Assembly (NCBI RefSeq): GCF_002531725.1
Contig: NZ_NWSQ01000016.1
Location: forward strand, 62,001-126,000
Source of the DNA: Rhizobium sp. L43
Lineage (GTDB): Bacteria; Pseudomonadota; Alphaproteobacteria; Rhizobiales; Rhizobiaceae
Direction: 5' to 3'
Length of the DNA stretch: 64,000 bases
Of the stretch, positions 44,547-52,936 are shown piece by piece; within the stretch, counting starts at the first letter, position 1; each line of letters opens with the position of its first letter. A program made the translations under genes and the position numbers. Below the pieces are notes generated by a model. The model was not told where the DNA came from and did no database searches. It saw nothing but the letters and a program-made list of their open reading frames with translations.

Positions 44547-45923
44547 ATGGTGACGATCGACAGCTTGCGGCGGGAAGACCGCCCTTCTGCGCCGGGCTGG
44601 CGCTGGATCGTCCGCTGGCTGCGCCGGCGGCTGCCGACCGGGCTTTATGCGCGCTCGCTGCTGATCATCATCATTCCGATGGTGCTGCTGCAATCCGTCG
44701 TCGCCGCCGTCTTCATGGAGCGCCACTGGCAGATGGTGACGGAGCGGCTGTCGCTTGCCGTCACCCGCGACATCGCGGCGATCATCGAGATCATCGAGAC
44801 CTACCCGCAGAATTCCGACTATAGCGAGATCATCCGCATCGCCCGCGACCAGCTCAGCCTGCAGATCTCCATCGAGCCGGACGGCGACCTGCCGCCGCCG
44901 CGCGTCAAGCCGTTCTTCTCGATCCTCGACGGCATCCTCAGCGACGAGATCACCGACGAGATCCACCGGCCTTTCTGGATCGACACGGTCGGCAACTCGA
45001 ACCTCGTCGAGATCCGCATCAAGCTCGACAACAAGATCCTGCGGGTGCTGACCAAGCGCAGCCAGACCTATGCCTCGAACACCCATATCTTCATCGTCTG
45101 GATGGTCGGCACCTCGCTGGTGCTGATCGGCATCTCGATCCTCTTCCTGCGTGGGCAGATCCGGCCGATCCTGATGCTGGCGCGCGCGGCCGAAAGCTTC
45201 GGCAAGGGGCAGAAGCCCGACAATTTCCATCCGCGCGGCGCCGACGAAGTCCGGCGCGCCGGCCTTGCCTTCATCCTGATGCGCGAGCGAATCGAACGGC
45301 AGATCGAGCAGCGAACGGCGATGCTCTCCGGCGTCAGCCATGATCTGCGCACCATCCTCACCCGCTTCAAGCTGCAATTGGCGCTGGCCGGCGACAATCC
45401 CGATCTGCATGGGCTGAATGACGACGTCAACGATATGCAGACCATGCTGGAGGCCTATATGGCGTTTGCGCGCGGTGAGGTCGAAGAGGATGTCGGCGAG
45501 CTGAAACTGAGCGAGATCTTCGCGAAGCTGGAATCCGATTTCGCCCTGCACGGCAAAAAATTCAGCTATTCGATCGAAGGCGATGACGACATATCGGTCC
45601 GGCCGAACGCCTTCATGCGTCTCGTCACCAACCTTGCCTCGAACGCACGCCGTTACGCCGACAGGCTCGACATCGAGGCCAAGCACAATGCCAAATGGCT
45701 GACGGTCGTCTTCGACGATGACGGGCCGGGCATTCCGGAAAAGAACCGCGAGGACGTGTTCAAGCCATTCTTCCGGCTGGATATGGCGCGCAACCTCGAT
45801 GCGTCGGGCACCGGCCTCGGCCTTGCGATCGCCCGCGACATCGCCCGCAGCCACGGCGGCAACGTCACCCTCGGCGACAGCCCGCTCGGGGGCTTGAGGG
45901 CGACGATCCGCATTCCGGCTTAA
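44547..45923 (+). CDS. EnvZ-like sensor histidine kinase
   Basis: 458 aa. Membrane segments at about residues 33-55 and 183-205 bracket a periplasmic domain of roughly 125 residues. HAMP, HisKA (LSGVSHDLRTILTRFKLQL with the phospho-histidine), N box (NLASNARRYAD), G1 (DDDGPGIPE) and G2 (GTGLGLAIARDI) follow. It pairs with the response regulator 23 bp upstream. The stop codon overlaps that of the convergent HxlR gene by four bases. Confidence 0.94.
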   Translation: MVTIDSLRREDRPSAPGWRWIVRWLRRRLPTGLYARSLLIIIIPMVLLQSVVAAVFMERHWQMVTERLSLAVTRDIAAIIEIIETYPQNSDYSEIIRIARDQLSLQISIEPDGDLPPPRVKPFFSILDGILSDEITDEIHRPFWIDTVGNSNLVEIRIKLDNKILRVLTKRSQTYASNTHIFIVWMVGTSLVLIGISILFLRGQIRPILMLARAAESFGKGQKPDNFHPRGADEVRRAGLAFILMRERIERQIEQRTAMLSGVSHDLRTILTRFKLQLALAGDNPDLHGLNDDVNDMQTMLEAYMAFARGEVEEDVGELKLSEIFAKLESDFALHGKKFSYSIEGDDDISVRPNAFMRLVTNLASNARRYADRLDIEAKHNAKWLTVVFDDDGPGIPEKNREDVFKPFFRLDMARNLDASGTGLGLAIARDIARSHGGNVTLGDSPLGGLRATIRIPA

Positions 45924-46309
45924 CTCTCCGCAGTCAGCTTCACGGCTTTGCGCGCATCGAAATCGTCCAGGCGTTCGACGATCCAGCGCCAGAGCGTTAC
46001 GACCTGCATGAGGAGATCGCGGCCGAGCGGCGTCAATTCGTATTCGACGCGCGGGGGGATCTCCGGGTAGAGCGTGCGGATGATAAGGCCGTCGCTTTCG
46101 AGGGTGCGCAGCGTCTGCGTCAGCACCTTCTGGCTGATGCCCTCGACCCGCTCCAGCAGGCGCGAAAAGCGCAAGGGCGCGCCAGCATCGGAGAGCGCGT
46201 GCAGGATGCGCAGCGGCCACTTTGCCGCCGCCCGTTCGATCAAGGCGCGCGCCCGCGCATCCTGTTCGTCCGTCATGTTGCAGCAGAAATCGAATATGTC
46301 GCTGGTCAC
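45920..46309 (-). CDS. HxlR-family transcriptional regulator
   Basis: 129 aa from GTG 46309, or 118 aa from ATG 46276. The winged helix-turn-helix of the HxlR type is clear: AAKWPLRILHALSDAGAPLR, VEGISQKVLTQTLRTLESDG, YPEIPPRVEYELTPLGRDLL. GTG 46309 has GAGGT upstream, while the ATG has no RBS. Two adjacent cysteines (FCCN) in the longer form could sense redox or electrophiles. It is divergent from the SDR gene, the classic arrangement for a regulator and its target. Confidence 0.85.
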   Translation of the reverse strand: MTSDIFDFCCNMTDEQDARARALIERAAAKWPLRILHALSDAGAPLRFSRLLERVEGISQKVLTQTLRTLESDGLIIRTLYPEIPPRVEYELTPLGRDLLMQVVTLWRWIVERLDDFDARKAVKLTAES

Positions 46310-46410
46310 TTCAGTTACCTCGAGGTATGTATAGATCTTGTTGGTACCTTCTTTCGATCGGAAACAATAGAACATACATGGGCCGGGAACCAATCAAGGA
46401 GAGGTTTCCG

Positions 46411-47283
46411 ATGTCGAAGGTATGGTTGATTACGGGGAGTTCGCGCGGTCTCGGCCGGGCGCTGGCGGAGGCGGTTCTGGCCTCTGGCGACAATCTGGTG
46501 GCGACGGCGCGCGATCCTGCCCAGCTTGCCGATCTTTCCGAGCGGTATGGCGGCCAGGTTCTGACGCTGGCGCTCGACGTGACGGACGAGGCGGCGGCCG
46601 CGGCCGCGGTCGAGGCTGGTGTGAAGAGGTTCGGTCGCATCGACGTGCTTGTCAATAATGCCGGTTATGGCAATGTCTCCTCGATCGAAGATACCTGCCT
46701 TGCCGATTTCCGCGCCCAGATCGAGACCAACCTGTTCGGCACGATCATCATGACCAAGGCAGTCATCGCTCCGATGCGCGGGCAGGGGGCGGGGCATATC
46801 ATTCAGTTCTCATCCGTCGGCGGCCGGATCGGACCTGCCGGGCGCGGCGCTTATTCGGCGGCGAAATTCGCTGTCGAGGGTTTTTCCGAGGTGTTGTCGA
46901 AAGAGGTTGCGCCATTCGGCATCAAAGTGACGGTGATTGAGCCCGGCGGCTTCAGAACCGATTTCGCCGGCGCCTCGACGGTGCTTGCCGAAGGGCGGCA
47001 GGATTATGCGGAGACGGTCGGCGCGACCGTGCGCTTCCAGCGTGAGTATAATGGTCGCCAGCCCGGAGATCCTGCCAAAGCGGCTGCGGTCGTCATCCAT
47101 ATCGCCGGGCTCGATGCGCCGCCGCTTCGGCTGCTGCTCGGCAGCGATGCCGTGCGCAATGTCGAGAAAGCGGATGCCGGGCGTATCGAAGCTGATCGGG
47201 AATGGCGTGCCGTCAGTGTCTCGACCGATTTCGAGCCGGATGGCGAGGCGGAGCTGACGCCCCGGGAACAGAAGGCGGGCTGA
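46411..47283 (+). CDS. Short-chain dehydrogenase/reductase
   Basis: 290 aa. The NAD(P)-binding TGSSRGLGRALAEAV, the NNAGYG motif, the catalytic serine in IIQFSSVGGRIG and the YSAAK catalytic Tyr-Lys pair are all present, and PGGFRTDFAG follows. A classical SDR of the 'extended C-terminus' type acting on an unknown carbonyl or alcohol. ATG 46411 has AAGGAGAGG upstream. Likely controlled by the divergent HxlR regulator. Confidence 0.92.
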   Translation: MSKVWLITGSSRGLGRALAEAVLASGDNLVATARDPAQLADLSERYGGQVLTLALDVTDEAAAAAAVEAGVKRFGRIDVLVNNAGYGNVSSIEDTCLADFRAQIETNLFGTIIMTKAVIAPMRGQGAGHIIQFSSVGGRIGPAGRGAYSAAKFAVEGFSEVLSKEVAPFGIKVTVIEPGGFRTDFAGASTVLAEGRQDYAETVGATVRFQREYNGRQPGDPAKAAAVVIHIAGLDAPPLRLLLGSDAVRNVEKADAGRIEADREWRAVSVSTDFEPDGEAELTPREQKAG

Positions 47284-47294
47284 ACGGAGCTAAA

Positions 47295-47322
47295 AACAAA
47301 AGCGCCGCTGAAAAGCGGCGCT
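47295..47322 (-). terminator. Rho-independent terminator of BA14K-like gene
   Basis: A 9-bp stem (AGCGCCGCT and AGCGGCGCT) with a 4-base loop. On the minus strand it is followed by TTTGTTTTT. It lies between two convergent genes and may also serve the SDR gene, though the plus-strand side lacks a T-run. Confidence 0.75.
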
Positions 47323-47345
47323 TCGTATCAGGAATGGTCGAGGAA

Positions 47346-47813
47346 TCAGCCGGCGGTGCAGAAGTGGCTGCGGCCGTCATTGCCGATATAGGTGCCGCTG
47401 CGCGGATCGAAGGACCGGTAGCGATACGAGCAGTAACGCTGCCATTGCGGCGACCAGGGCTCGACTGACGTGCGGACCGGCGCGTAGTATCCCGGCTGCT
47501 CGACATATTGCGGCTGCTCGACATAGACGCGGCGCGGGGCGCGATAGACCGGAGCGGGCTCGTAGTAATCCGGTTCATAAGCCGGGTCGATGTAGCGACG
47601 CTCTTCGTAAACCGGACCGTTATTGGCATTGGCAATGGCCGAGCCGACGATCAGGCCGGTCGCGAGGCCGACGGCGCCGCCGACGAGCGCGTCGTTGCCG
47701 TTGTGATGGCGCCAATGGCGGTCGCGGGCAGACGCCTCACCAATGGCGGAAAGCGTGAGCGCCGCAGCGGTTGCCGTCAGCAGAAGAGTCTTGGCGAGCC
47801 TGTTCATTGGCAT
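47346..47813 (-). CDS. BA14K-family secreted protein with glycine-zipper segment
   Basis: 155 aa. Signal peptide (LLLTATAAALTLSAIGEASA), a short membrane-like glycine-rich segment (ALVGGAVGLATGLIVGSAIA), a Tyr/Pro-rich middle and the BA14K C-terminus YCSYRYRSFDPRSGTYIGND, ending in a cysteine. BA14K proteins were described as Brucella immunoreactive, lectin-like antigens. ATG 47813 or 47807; AGGA is just upstream. Probably an envelope protein. Confidence 0.82.
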   Translation of the reverse strand: MPMNRLAKTLLLTATAAALTLSAIGEASARDRHWRHHNGNDALVGGAVGLATGLIVGSAIANANNGPVYEERRYIDPAYEPDYYEPAPVYRAPRRVYVEQPQYVEQPGYYAPVRTSVEPWSPQWQRYCSYRYRSFDPRSGTYIGNDGRSHFCTAG

Positions 47814-47897
47814 AAATCCTAATCCCGGGAACCGAACGCCGGCTCCTTTCTCGATGGTCATAGACGTACAGATTTTTAGCTGAACGAAGGCTGAACG

Positions 47898-47923
47898 ATA
47901 AAACCCGGCATCGCTGCCGGGCT
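47898..47923 (-). terminator. Rho-independent terminator of cspA
   Basis: On the minus strand a 7-bp stem (CCCGGCA and TGCCGGG) with a GCGA tetraloop followed by TTTTAT, about 30 bp after the cspA stop. Confidence 0.8.
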
Positions 47924-47954
47924 TCAACTCGAATTCGACAGCCTTGTTAAGGGT

Positions 47955-48170
47955 TCAGCCCGCAATCTGCAGATTGACGGCCTTCGGGCCTTTGCCACGG
48001 CGATCCGGCTCCGTGTCGAAGCTTACCTTCTGGTTTTCCGTCAGACCGGCCAGCCCGGAGGCTTGAACGGCAGAAATGTGAACGAAGATATCGGCGCCGC
48101 CCCGGTCCGGCTTGATGAAGCCGAAGCCTTTGTCGGTATTGAAGAATTTTACAGTGCCAGTCTCGGCCAT
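47955..48170 (-). CDS. cspA: Cold-shock protein
   Basis: 71 aa. The RNA-binding motifs are GTVKFFNTDKGFGFIKPD (RNP1, KGFGFI) and DIFVHISAVQ (RNP2, VHIS). A nucleic-acid chaperone that melts secondary structure. ATG 48170 has GGACC upstream and is preceded by a 14-codon frame in the same reading frame that stops two codons before it. A terminator follows at 47898-47923. Confidence 0.93.
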   Translation of the reverse strand: MAETGTVKFFNTDKGFGFIKPDRGGADIFVHISAVQASGLAGLTENQKVSFDTEPDRRGKGPKAVNLQIAG

Positions 48171-48173
48171 GCG

Positions 48174-48218
48174 TCAGGTCCTTTTCTCTCTGCCCGCCAT
48201 CCACACGGGCAGCATCAT
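48174..48218 (-). CDS. Possible 14-aa leader peptide of cspA
   Basis: A short frame (MMLPVWMAGREKRT) with a near-consensus ribosome binding site AAGGAGG about 8 nt upstream. Its TGA is separated from the cspA ATG by a single codon in the same frame. The AAGGAGG also sits in a hairpin (CCTCC ... GGAGG). This suggests translational coupling or temperature-dependent control, but no homologous leader is known to me. Confidence 0.35.
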   Translation of the reverse strand: MMLPVWMAGREKRT

Positions 48219-48656
48219 AGCATTGCCTCCTTGCAGGAGGTGTGGGCAGGCAATTCTTGAAATGTGAGAAAAAGGTCCCCTCTACCTCGGCCTGTCCCAG
48301 GCAGGACTTTCGCCCGCCATTTTCGGAACCGGCTGACCGGGATAATTGGCGTTCCCGGCGCGCAAATACTTAAGGACTTCCCATGCTCGCAAAATGCCCG
48401 AACGCGCTGAGAGTGCTGCGTTTAAAGGATTTTGGCAAGCAAAAGTTTTTAGCCTGCCGTGTGGGGCAAACCCCTGCGGATACCCAATTTGCGCAAAAAC
48501 GCAAAATTTTCTTCGAAGATAGGGAATGATTAACGTTTTATATCGTCTGCAATATAAGTTCCGAGCAGATTTTCCCAAAAATGCAACGTGAGCGCGTCTT
48601 CACGCCTCCGACAAATTTTTCTCGGATGCGTGACCAACCCATATTTGGACGCGTGT
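48219..48656. other. Long upstream region between cspA and DMT transporter genes
   Basis: About 440 bp without a credible gene. The cspA-proximal part must hold the cspA promoter and long leader. It contains a GGGG/CCCC hairpin near 48462 and several A/T-rich tracts. A small RNA is possible, but I see nothing definite. Confidence 0.35.
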
Positions 48657-49547
48657 TCAGGCGGCCGGCAGGCGCCGCCGGGCGAGCCCGGGCACGAGTT
48701 CGACCACAAGCATAGCGGTAAACAGGAGCGCGCAACCTGCATAGCCTGTCGCCGGCATCGTCTCGCCGAGCAGAAGGGCGGCGAGTGATGAGCCGAACAA
48801 TGCCTCGGACGAGAGGAAGATCGCGGCCTGCGAGGGCGTGGTGTAGCGCTGGGCAACTACCTGCAACACGAAGGCGAGGCCGGAGGAGAAGATGCCGACG
48901 TAGAGTATCTCAGGTGCTGCGGCCCATATCGCCGATAGGGTGATCGGTTCGACGGCTGCGGCAATGGCGAGCGCGCAGACCGCGGTAACGGCGAATTGCG
49001 TGGCCGAGAGCGCGAGCGGCCTTCCGGTCGCAGACACGGTCGTGCCGGCAAGGGTGATCTGGATGGCCCAGAAGACGGCGCAGACGACGGTCAGGAGATC
49101 GCCGGATGTGAGGGCCGAGAGATGACCGCCGGACAGGAGATAGATACCCGCGGCAGCCATCAGCGCGCCCGGCCAGATGACCCAATGCGGGGCACGACGC
49201 AGGAAGAACACGGCGATCAGCGGCACGAAGACGACATAGAGGCCGGTGATGAAGCTGGAATTGGTGACCGTCGTCGTCTGCAGCCCGACCTGCTGTGTGG
49301 CTGCGCCGCTGAAAAGGGCAAGGCCGGTCAGGACATAGAGTTTCGCATGGCGTCGGCTTGTCCTCACCGTGGCTTTGCGCGCTTCAAAAAGAACGAAAGG
49401 CAGCACGGCCAACGTGGCGACGGCAAAACGCAGGGCGATGAACCAGAAGGGGCCGATCGCCTTCATTGCCGTCGATTGCGCGACGAAACCGCCGCCCCAG
49501 ATGGCGGCCGCAAGCAATAGGAGGAGGTTCGCCTGAGCGCGCGTCAT
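48657..49547 (-). CDS. DMT-superfamily (EamA) transporter
   Basis: 296 aa, ten predicted membrane helices in two EamA repeats (LLLLAAAIWGGGFVAQSTAM at the start; LTVVCAVFWAIQITLAGTTV at the second repeat). EamA proteins export metabolites or amino acids; the substrate cannot be inferred. ATG 49547 begins the family-typical MTRAQANLLLLL. It is divergent from the DUF3052 gene across about 100 bp. Confidence 0.88.
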   Translation of the reverse strand: MTRAQANLLLLLAAAIWGGGFVAQSTAMKAIGPFWFIALRFAVATLAVLPFVLFEARKATVRTSRRHAKLYVLTGLALFSGAATQQVGLQTTTVTNSSFITGLYVVFVPLIAVFFLRRAPHWVIWPGALMAAAGIYLLSGGHLSALTSGDLLTVVCAVFWAIQITLAGTTVSATGRPLALSATQFAVTAVCALAIAAAVEPITLSAIWAAAPEILYVGIFSSGLAFVLQVVAQRYTTPSQAAIFLSSEALFGSSLAALLLGETMPATGYAGCALLFTAMLVVELVPGLARRRLPAA

Positions 49548-49645
49548 GTCGTCCTCGATGGGGAAGGGATGTGCCCAAGCGGTTAGCAGTTGCGTTTCCC
49601 CTAGGCAAGGGTGAAGACTTCACACCTGACGATGGAGGTGAAAGC

Positions 49646-50107
49646 ATGCGAGGCGAAGAACGGGCCAGCGATACGACGCTGAGGACGGCAGGCTATTCCG
49701 GTACGCCGCTCGCCAAGAAGCTCGGCCTTGCGCGCGGACAAGTGGCCGCCCTTCTCGGCATTCCCAAAACGATCGAAGGCATCCACGGTTTCGACGGTTT
49801 TGCTTCGATCGTCCACGTGCTTCCCGAGACGCCACAGCGGGCTTTCGATTATGTGCATCTGTTTGCGACTGAGCGCACGGCACTGGAAGCGGCCGCGCCT
49901 GTGCTCTTCCGCGCCTTGAGACCGGACGGCATGGTCTGGATCTCCTGGCCGAAGAAGAGTTCACGCATGCCGACGGATATCACCGAGGATGTGCTTCGGG
50001 AAATCCTGCTGCCGACCGGTCTGGTCGACGTCAAGGTCTGCGCTGTCGACGAAGTCTGGTCCGGGCTGAAATTCGTCATCCGTAAGGAATTGCGCGGCGC
50101 ATTTTGA
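49646..50107 (+). CDS. DUF3052 family protein
   Basis: 153 aa. The diagnostic AGYSGTPLAKKLGL opens the domain, then VHVLPETPQRAFDYVHLFAT and MVWISWPKKSS. Cytosolic, function unknown. ATG 49646 follows GGAGGTGAAAGC. Single gene, convergent with nothing. The following gene on the same strand begins about 130 bp later. Confidence 0.82.
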   Translation: MRGEERASDTTLRTAGYSGTPLAKKLGLARGQVAALLGIPKTIEGIHGFDGFASIVHVLPETPQRAFDYVHLFATERTALEAAAPVLFRALRPDGMVWISWPKKSSRMPTDITEDVLREILLPTGLVDVKVCAVDEVWSGLKFVIRKELRGAF

Positions 50108-50235
50108 CGTCTCAGCCGTTGCCGTTTTCCGGCACTGTCCCAACGCACCATCCGCGCGAAGAGCCCGCCCAAATTGCCGATTGTGTAAACGACGGAAGGC
50201 CGTATTGTCCGGTCGAATATAGGTGGGCGATTCTA

Positions 50236-50622
50236 ATGCATATTAGATATTTAAAGTATATCCTGTTGTGCTGGCTTTTAATAGTTGCCATAGAACCCGC
50301 GAGTGCCCGCGACACTGGGGATAGTGGAACAACACAGCTTAGCGGCTCGGAATTCAATTATACCGTCACTGCTTTAGGCGCCAAGGATCGAAGAATCGAA
50401 GTCACTCACAACGGAGAAAAATATATTGGCCCGTTGGCGGAGATGTCGTTTCGGGACCGGCATTTGCAAGTTTTCCAGATGGTGGCGAAATTGATCAAAG
50501 GCAGCTGTCAGAACGGCGTTTCCTCGCTCGGAAATATTTGGCTGAGCAGGGATCCGGAACAAGACAAAGATCCCGAGGCTAGGCATCCTCAATACTTCAT
50601 CTGGGAGTACAGCTGTAAATAG
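50236..50622 (+). CDS. Secreted hypothetical protein, AT-richer than neighbours
   Basis: 128 aa. A signal peptide (YLKYILLCWLLIVAIEPASA) is followed by a mature part of about 100 residues with two cysteines (KGSCQNG and EYSCK) that could form a disulfide. No domain is recognised. ATG 50236 has no clear ribosome binding site. The coding stretch is visibly lower in GC than its surroundings and uses more A/T-ending codons, which hints at horizontal gain. An orphan gene. Confidence 0.55.
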   Translation: MHIRYLKYILLCWLLIVAIEPASARDTGDSGTTQLSGSEFNYTVTALGAKDRRIEVTHNGEKYIGPLAEMSFRDRHLQVFQMVAKLIKGSCQNGVSSLGNIWLSRDPEQDKDPEARHPQYFIWEYSCK

Positions 50623-50734
50623 CTGCCCCGTGCTTGGCTTCCCGGTTTCGGGAACAAGTCGATCACGGCGTTCCGTTCCAGCGAAGTGTCGCCGTCCCCG
50701 TCTTCAGCCATTCGTCCATCATCGCCGTGCGCGC

Positions 50735-51877
50735 TCAGCCGTTATTGGCCTCAGCGCGCGAGACCCTGAGCAGTGATCCGTCATCCTCGTCCGTCACCAT
50801 CAGCAGCGCGCCGTCGGGCGCGACGATGACATCGCGGATTCGGCCGTATTCGCCCTCGAACAAGCGCTCTTCGGCGACGAAGGCGCCGCTCTCGTCACGC
50901 TGCATGCGCGAGAGCAACTGGAACTTCAGCGCCGCGACGAGGAAATTGCCGTCCCATTCCGGAAACATGGCGCCGCGATAAACGGCGAGCGCACCAGGGG
51001 CGATCGACGGATCCCAGTAATGCAGCGGCTGCTCCAGCCCTTTCTTGGCGGTACCTTCGCCGATCTCGGCGCCCGAATAATCGCGGCCGTAGGTGATGAT
51101 CGGCCAGCCGTAATTCTTGCCGGCCTCGGGCTGATTGATCTCGTCGCCGCCGCGCGCACCGTGTTCGACAGTGTAGGGTTTGCCGTCCTTGATATCGAAG
51201 GTGATACCCTGCGGATTGCGGTGGCCCTTCGACCAGATTTCCGGCAGCGCCTTGCCGCCGTCCTTGAAAGGATTGTCGGCGGGGATGCTGCCATCGGCGT
51301 TGATGTGGATGATCGAGCCGGCGTCGTCCCGCCAGTCCTGCGAGCGGTCGCGGTCGCCACGGTCGCCAACGCTGATGAACAGGCTGCCGTCGGGAGCGAT
51401 CGCGATGCGCGAGCCATACTGGATGTTGCCCGAGGTGAAGCGCCGCATCGTGAAAACAGGCGTGACGGCGTCCAGTCTCTTCTCGTCAGCGGAAAGCGTG
51501 GCGCTGAAGGCTTCGGTGCCGGAGCCCTGCCCAGTGGCGATGGCGGCAGTGAAATACAGCTTGCGGCTCTTGGCGAAGTCCGCAGCGAGCGCCACGTCCA
51601 TCAGGCCGCCCTGGCCACGAGCGCTGACCTTGGGAACGCCGGCGATTGGATCGGAGACCTTGCCGTCGCGGATAATGCGCATGCGGCCGGGCCGCTCGGT
51701 GACGAGATAGGCGCCGTCGGGCAGGATTTCGACCGCCCAGGGATGCTCGAGCCCGTCGGCGAGCTTGTCGACTCGGACGGTCGGGCCCTGCGTGTTGACA
51801 GTATCGGCGGCAACGGCGGATACAGCGCTGAAGAGGGCCAGCGCTGCTGCGAAATGGAAGGCGGACAGTCTCTTCAT
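50735..51877 (-). CDS. PQQ-dependent aldose sugar dehydrogenase-like protein
   Basis: 380 aa. Signal peptide (AALALFSAVSAVAA), then the soluble glucose/sorbosone dehydrogenase propeller: LEHPWAVEILPDGAYLVTER, GQGGLMDVALAADF, SLFISVGDRGDRDRSQDW, KGHRNPQGITFD and YTVEHGARGGDEINQPEAG. This resembles E. coli YliI/Asd, a periplasmic PQQ enzyme oxidising aldoses. ATG 51877 follows GGGGAAACAAG. The gene for the small membrane protein upstream is on the same strand. Confidence 0.92.
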   Translation of the reverse strand: MKRLSAFHFAAALALFSAVSAVAADTVNTQGPTVRVDKLADGLEHPWAVEILPDGAYLVTERPGRMRIIRDGKVSDPIAGVPKVSARGQGGLMDVALAADFAKSRKLYFTAAIATGQGSGTEAFSATLSADEKRLDAVTPVFTMRRFTSGNIQYGSRIAIAPDGSLFISVGDRGDRDRSQDWRDDAGSIIHINADGSIPADNPFKDGGKALPEIWSKGHRNPQGITFDIKDGKPYTVEHGARGGDEINQPEAGKNYGWPIITYGRDYSGAEIGEGTAKKGLEQPLHYWDPSIAPGALAVYRGAMFPEWDGNFLVAALKFQLLSRMQRDESGAFVAEERLFEGEYGRIRDVIVAPDGALLMVTDEDDGSLLRVSRAEANNG

Positions 51878-51936
51878 CTTGTTTCCCCGTCGTCTCTCCA
51901 GTGCGAACGTGGAGCGGGCAGGGGATAGCTTCAACC

Positions 51937-52248
51937 TCATTCGGTCTGCAATAACGGCTTTGTGTTTGCCGGTTGAACGGAACCCGTCGCCTGGTCGATC
52001 AGTCCAGCCTTCGCCTTCAGCAGAAAGCCGTCGCCGATCAGCGCCAGGCCGTAAAGGGCAAGACCGGCAATGGCAAAGGCTATTGCCCGTTCGGTCGAGG
52101 AAAGGCGCCAGAGGAAAAAACCTTTCCTTCGTCGCGCCTTCGGCACATCGTGGGCCGTGGCGGCGGCCAGGGCGAGTTCCAGATAGGTCGGAAGCGGCTC
52201 GAATTCGGTCGCTCCCTCATTCCGGCTTGCAGCCGGCCTAGCGACCAT
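51937..52248 (-). CDS. Hypothetical single-span membrane protein
   Basis: 103 aa. A soluble N-terminal half, then one membrane helix at about residues 58-76 (AIAFAIAGLALYGLALIGDG) and a C-terminal tail. Not recognised. Its ATG overlaps the end of the preceding gene by 11 bp, so the two are probably co-translated. The PQQ dehydrogenase gene lies 60 bp downstream on the same strand. Confidence 0.6.
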   Translation of the reverse strand: MVARPAASRNEGATEFEPLPTYLELALAAATAHDVPKARRRKGFFLWRLSSTERAIAFAIAGLALYGLALIGDGFLLKAKAGLIDQATGSVQPANTKPLLQTE

Positions 52249-52669
52249 CGTGCTTGGCTCCGATCAAGACAATGCCCTTGAGGCGACGACGCCAGACTGC
52301 CAGCCCGCTTGCCGCCATCAGCGCCAGGAGCAGCATGGTGAGCCCGCGGATGATCTGCTCCTCGGCCTGCATTGCCGTCTGCGTCAGGTTCACCGTCGAG
52401 GACTTCTGCGCGATCATGGTGGCGGCCTTGGCGATCGGGCCGGAGACATCGATGGCGACGTCGGTCTTCAGCCATGGCGCTTCGACATAAAAGCCCGGCG
52501 GCGAGCCGCTTTTGACGTCGTTCGGCCGGACAAGTGCAGCGAGCTGGTTGGATGCCTGCTGCGTCTCGGCGGCGCGGGCGGCGGAGGCAAGCCCCGCTAT
52601 TGCGGCGATGCAGGCAACAAAAGCGGTGACCGCGACAAAAAATGAAACGGAAATCCGGCGCATTCGCAT
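52238..52669 (-). CDS. Hypothetical two-span membrane protein
   Basis: 143 aa from ATG 52669. An N-terminal hydrophobic segment (SVSFFVAVTAFVACIAAIAG), which could be a signal peptide, a periplasmic middle, and a C-terminal membrane helix (LTMLLLALMAASGLAVW) with a basic tail. The start is uncertain: TTG 52723 is possible but without an RBS. No family recognised. It overlaps the next gene and should form one unit with it. Confidence 0.5.
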   Translation of the reverse strand: MRMRRISVSFFVAVTAFVACIAAIAGLASAARAAETQQASNQLAALVRPNDVKSGSPPGFYVEAPWLKTDVAIDVSGPIAKAATMIAQKSSTVNLTQTAMQAEEQIIRGLTMLLLALMAASGLAVWRRRLKGIVLIGAKHDGR

Positions 52670-52936
52670 GCGCCCGACGGTAAGCTCATCTTCCAGAAAC
52701 AATGGCGCACCCTCAATAACCAATTTCGGAGATGGAATGATACTGCTTCGATCTCGGCGCGCTCGCGACCGAATTGCGGCGACTCACGGTATTTGTTGCG
52801 GCTTATTGGTGGCGATGACAAAATCCGTCGATCTCTCTGATTTAAAAAGACGAAAGACGCGATTGCCGCCACCGCGAAAGTGCCGGGGTCGAGGCCATGT
52901 CCTGTCCAAGACCCATGCCTCAGGCGGTCGCGGCTC

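Noticed and set aside
44532..46220. A 562-codon minus-strand open frame opposite the histidine kinase
   Set aside because: It is the shadow of a GC-rich gene. Its sequence is Arg/Asp/Ala/Gln-rich with no domain, while the plus-strand frame has every kinase motif.
48327..48355. GGAAC followed by CGTT upstream of cspA, resembling an EcfG promoter
   Set aside because: The spacing is 20 bases instead of 16-17, and it faces away from cspA with no gene downstream.
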